Below, piece after piece: positions 62,201 through 64,000 of a stretch of DNA of 64,000 bases; positions within the stretch are counted from its first letter, which is position 1; every line of letters begins with the position of its first letter. Where the stretch lies: NCBI GenBank assembly GCA_018857735.1, contig JABMCL010000715.1, positions 175,001 through 239,000 on the forward strand, given 5' to 3'. Position numbers and translations under genes: made by a program. The notes beneath the pieces are model-generated. The model worked only from the letters and a program-made list of their open reading frames with translations, was not told the DNA's origin and searched no databases. The DNA comes from Alviniconcha marisindica. Taxonomy: Eukaryota; Mollusca; Gastropoda; Provannidae.

Positions 62201-63660
62201 ATGGTCTGTTTCATTGTCAGGTACAGGTATGGTCTGTTTCATTGTCAGGTACAGGTATGGTCTGTTTCATTGTCAGATACTGGTACAGTCTGTTTCTTTG
62301 TCAGATACAGGTACAGTCTGTTCCAGATCTAAGTTCACTGGCCCATACCATGCAGTCCCCCTTACACACCAGTCCAGTCTCACCTACACACCAGACAGTT
62401 CTCACCTGCACACCACCTCTTGTCTCACCTGCACACCAGACAATTCTTACCAACACACCAGCCAAGTTTCACCCACTCACCAGCCAAGTTTCACCCACTC
62501 ACCAGCCCAGTCTTACCTACACATCAGCCCAGTCTCACCTACTCACCAGAGCAGTCTCACATATTCACCAGCCCATTTACACCTACTCACCACACCAGCC
62601 ACTTCTCACCAACTCACCAGCCCAGTATCACCTACTCATCAGCCCATTCACATGTACTCACCAGCCCCTTCTCACCTACTCACCAGCCCAGTCTTACCCA
62701 CTGACCAGCCCTGTATTAACCACACATCAGCCCAGTCTCACCCACTCACCAGCCCAGTCTTACCCACTCACCAGCCCTGTATTACCCACCACAGCCCATT
62801 CACTACTCACCAGCCCATCACACCTACTCACCAGCCCATCACACCTACTCACCAGCCCATTCTCACCCACTCACCAGCCCAGTCTTACCCACTCACCAGC
62901 CCTGTATTACCCACACATCAGCCCAGTCTCACTGACTCACCAGCCCATTCACACCTACTCACCAGCCCATTCACACCTCACCAGCCCATTCTCACCTACT
63001 CACCAGCCCATTCACACCTATTCACCAGCCCATTCTCACCTACTCACCAGCCCATTCACACCTATTCACCAGCCCATTCTCACCTACTCACCAGCCCATT
63101 CACACCTACTCACCAGCCTATTCACACCTACTCACCAGCCCAGTCTCACCTACTCACCAGCCAATTCACACCTACTCACCAGCCCATTCACACCTACTCA
63201 CCAGCCCATTCTCACCTACTCATAATAATAATGGAAATTTGTAAAGCGCCTACCCTGCGGCTCAAAGCGCTGAACAAGCATACCACATAATGTACATTGA
63301 GATGGAAAATGTTATCCAAAAAATTGGTCTCACCTACTCACCAGCCCAGTCGCACCGTCATGCAAGCTATGTCTCACCTGGAAGTTTGAGCTTCATGTTT
63401 TTTGTGTTAGGTGAAAGTTGACTGGTGTTTTGTGTGTTGCTAGAGAAATGATTGCCATGTTTTTTTTTTATAATGTTGGTAGAGCATTGGTCCTGGTGTT
63501 TTGTATGTTTTTATACATTTTGCATCTTGGTAGAAGCTTGATTGCGGTGTTCTGTGTTGCAAGCTGTGGAGACACGGAGGTGCGCCTAACCCACGAACAG
63601 ATGAGGATTGTCAAGTACACGCCCGACAAGGGCCCCAGGGAAAAAGAGATCCTCAAGATT
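54125..63660 (+). CDS. FBH1: FBH1 (FBXO18) F-box DNA helicase, N-terminal part
   Basis: Exons 54125-55483, 56339-56466, 57207-57333, 58327-58541, 61888-62058 and 63564-about 63660 join in phase to roughly 699 residues. The gene runs off the right edge before the UvrD-type helicase core. Residues 414-453 plus the start of exon 2 form the F-box (LPADVVENIF ... VCLTWNDIISNPK, FIPWKK), followed by the family-specific LLNLIRY, VAATVHDI, LYLYENS and LTHEQ blocks. The LTHEQ block normally sits just before the Walker A motif. The long N-terminus is Ser- and Lys-rich, with a PIP-like QSSITSFM (195-202) whose last aromatic is replaced by Met. FBH1 is the SCF-bound 3'-5' helicase that removes RAD51 and restrains recombination at stalled forks (family knowledge). 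The exon 6 acceptor is a weak ttgcaag and no donor was found after its end. An alternative start is Met 6 (54140). Confidence 0.92.
55608..55858 (+). mobile_element. Fold-back element FB, copy
   Basis: Contains gaatgactgctagcattc, gtttaagtgtcgttttgtgg, aataaataagcgttcgttt and ttttgtgtttggatctg. In FBH1 intron 1. Confidence 0.8.
56151..56224. repeat. (TC)n microsatellite
   Basis: TC run of about 74 bp, about 115 bp before the exon 2 acceptor of FBH1; it may add to the pyrimidine-rich context. Confidence 0.95.
56663..57015. mobile_element. Fold-back element FB with target-site duplication
   Basis: Long inverted arms run from aaacacataaaaggttcg on the left to ccttttatgtgtttgg and an outer gaatactagcagtcattc on the right, around a centre near 56835-56875. 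The flanks share attctggctttaa (about 56652-56664 and 57018-57030), consistent with a target-site duplication of about 12 bp. In FBH1 intron 2. Confidence 0.8.
57375..57760. repeat. Palindromic ttttgtcgcgacaaa satellite, FBH1 intron 3
   Basis: About 20 units of roughly 18 to 22 bp, each a self-complementary ttttgtcgcgacaaa variant joined by catac/catatt spacers. It starts 40 bp after exon 3. Each unit can form a small hairpin, and the block reads nearly the same on both strands. Confidence 0.88.
58060..58326. repeat. 40-bp minisatellite of splice acceptors, FBH1 intron 3
   Basis: Units of 40 bp containing ggcagcctgtgcagcttggt (four nearly exact, two or three decayed) lead directly into the true acceptor gctgcctgtgcag at 58326. 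Each unit therefore repeats the cctgtgcag junction; after it comes cttggtgttg rather than exon sequence. Confidence 0.88.
58502..58760. repeat. ~120-bp duplication carrying the FBH1 exon 4 donor
   Basis: The end of exon 4 with its donor (cctgtgtcagcaccgccggg ... tctct, gtaagt at 58542) and ~95 bp of intron is repeated once with a full donor (58637-58758), then stops at catctgcagcctgt. The copy has lost a gttaga hexamer next to the donor. Confidence 0.85.
58921..59386 (-). mobile_element. tRNA-derived SINE-A, second full copy
   Basis: Reverse complement matches 30482-30955 throughout: box A tagctcagtggttac, box B gggtttgaatccc and the gcgctataaaaagc end. The tail is (caa)n. In FBH1 intron 4. 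Confidence 0.88.
59400..59720 (-). mobile_element. Second tRNA-derived SINE-like element
   Basis: On the minus strand it begins near 59718 with caggatcgttcagttggtag (box A-like) and a box B-like atttgattcccag, then ~250 bp of body. It abuts SINE-A. No second copy in the window. Confidence 0.55.
60100..60280. repeat. Two tandem ~81-bp units, FBH1 intron 4
   Basis: The segment caccttcagactttgccttc ... gtgacaaaacactc occurs twice, almost exactly. Confidence 0.9.
60290..60508 (+). mobile_element. Fold-back element FB, half copy
   Basis: Contains gttctccatctcatttttca, ggggattaccccgaaaattt and ttatgtgtttggatcttg; ends agaatgctggcagtcattc. One arm only. Confidence 0.75.
60583..61745 (+). mobile_element. 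Candidate solo LTR in FBH1 intron 4
   Basis: About 1.16 kb with different base composition. It begins tgtagtgttagtaacccggg and ends cacaccattaca, giving short inverted ends (tgta...taca). An AATAAA lies near 61642, about 100 bp before the right end, as in an R-U5 junction. No convincing 5-bp target duplication was found, and no internal retroviral genes are present, so class and borders are tentative. Confidence 0.4.
62052..62335. repeat. 28-bp minisatellite of splice donors, FBH1 intron 5
   Basis: About ten 28-bp units start at the exon 5 end. Each contains tcagatacag (last ~10 exon bases) and gtatggtctgtttcattg (donor and intron start). The functional donor at 62059 is the first copy. Distal units read gtacag in place of gtatgg. 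Confidence 0.93.
62340..63215. repeat. ~22-bp caccagcccattcacaccta minisatellite, FBH1 intron 5
   Basis: About 40 units of 19 to 22 bp. Open frames of up to 409 codons across it are repeat artefacts. Pyrimidine-rich on the plus strand. Confidence 0.92.
63218..63303 (-). mobile_element. Dispersed repeat R3, reverse copy
   Basis: Reverse complement of 43720-43815: aatggaaatttgtaaagcgc, ctcaaagcgctgaacaagca and cataatgtacattgagatgg. An (ATA)n tail adjoins it. Confidence 0.7.
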
Positions 63661-64000
63661 TCTTTTTGGGTGGTTGGATTTCTTTTTTCAAAATTTTGGG
63701 CATTTTTTTTCTTTCTGGGGGAACTTTTTTTTGGGTATCATTCTCATTTCTTAGAGTTGGATTATCTCTTAAAATTCAGGGGCATTTTTTTTCTTTCTGG
63801 AGATTTTTGTTTGTAGATTGCAGTGCATTAAAAGAGAAAAACTACAGATGTAGATTGCAGTGCACTGAATCGAAAAAGGTACAGATTGCAAAGCATTAAA
63901 ACTAAAGGCAGTGACTATCACATAAGTGTAAATCGCAAAGTAATAAATGGCAACATCTATCACAGGTACAGATTGCAAAGTACTAAATGGCAAAATCTGT
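63661..64000. other. Right-edge sequence after FBH1 exon 6
   Basis: T-rich stretch with repeated ttttttctttctgg phrases, then about five degenerate ~40-bp units containing tacagattgcaaagcattaa (63805-64000). No Walker A exon is seen. Confidence 0.6.

Noticed and set aside
62061..63290. 409-codon Ser/His/Pro-rich frame resembling a mucin
   Set aside because: It is translation of two intronic minisatellites of FBH1; it is kept only as a possible effect of donor choice.

Overview
The window is animal nuclear DNA. Intron-rich genes with GT-AG junctions, abundant (GT)n/(CA)n microsatellites, tRNA-derived SINEs and homologues of five eukaryotic gene families point to a marine invertebrate. A gastropod mollusc is my best guess (inference from repeat style, not proven). 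There is no CRISPR array, operon or other prokaryotic feature.

Layout. 1-8.2 kb: non-genic, with GT/GA microsatellites, a ~3 kb minisatellite of 33-bp units (2436-5480) and a smaller one (6530-6980). 8.25-22.6 kb, minus strand: an 11-exon gene for a predicted 1,066-residue protein ending in a MYND zinc finger. 22.6-26.2 kb: intergenic, with a hairpin, a fold-back element and a 65-bp minisatellite. 26.2-29.7 kb, plus: ALG10, 3 exons, 471 aa. 29.7-32 kb: ALG10 3' UTR and nested SINEs. 32.06-44.94 kb, minus: RBM17/SPF45, 12 exons, 376 aa. 44.9-49.3 kb: mostly empty, one possible exon. 49.3-52.3 kb, minus: TXNL4B/DIM2, 3 exons, 149 aa. 54.1 kb to the right edge, plus: FBH1/FBXO18 F-box DNA helicase, first six exons only; the helicase domain lies outside the window. 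I derived exon borders by hand. All joined exons keep consistent phase, and the RBM17, ALG10 and TXNL4B models have nearly the family length.

The genes do not form one pathway. RBM17 and TXNL4B both belong to the splicing machinery, FBH1 acts in recombination control, and ALG10 acts in ER N-glycosylation. RBM17 and FBH1 are also neighbours in the human genome (10p15.1), so part of the order may be ancient.

The most unusual signal is shared by about a third of the ~30 introns. The tandem repeats filling these introns start at the splice site, and each unit carries a copy of the splice donor or acceptor, usually with 8-40 nt of the adjoining exon. At least eleven junctions in four unrelated genes show this: MYND introns 6, 9 and 10 (10 at both ends), ALG10 intron 1, RBM17 introns 3, 4 and 9, and FBH1 introns 3, 4 and 5. 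The functional site is always the exon-proximal copy. This looks like a recurrent process that turns exon-intron boundaries into minisatellites and leaves arrays of decoy splice sites.
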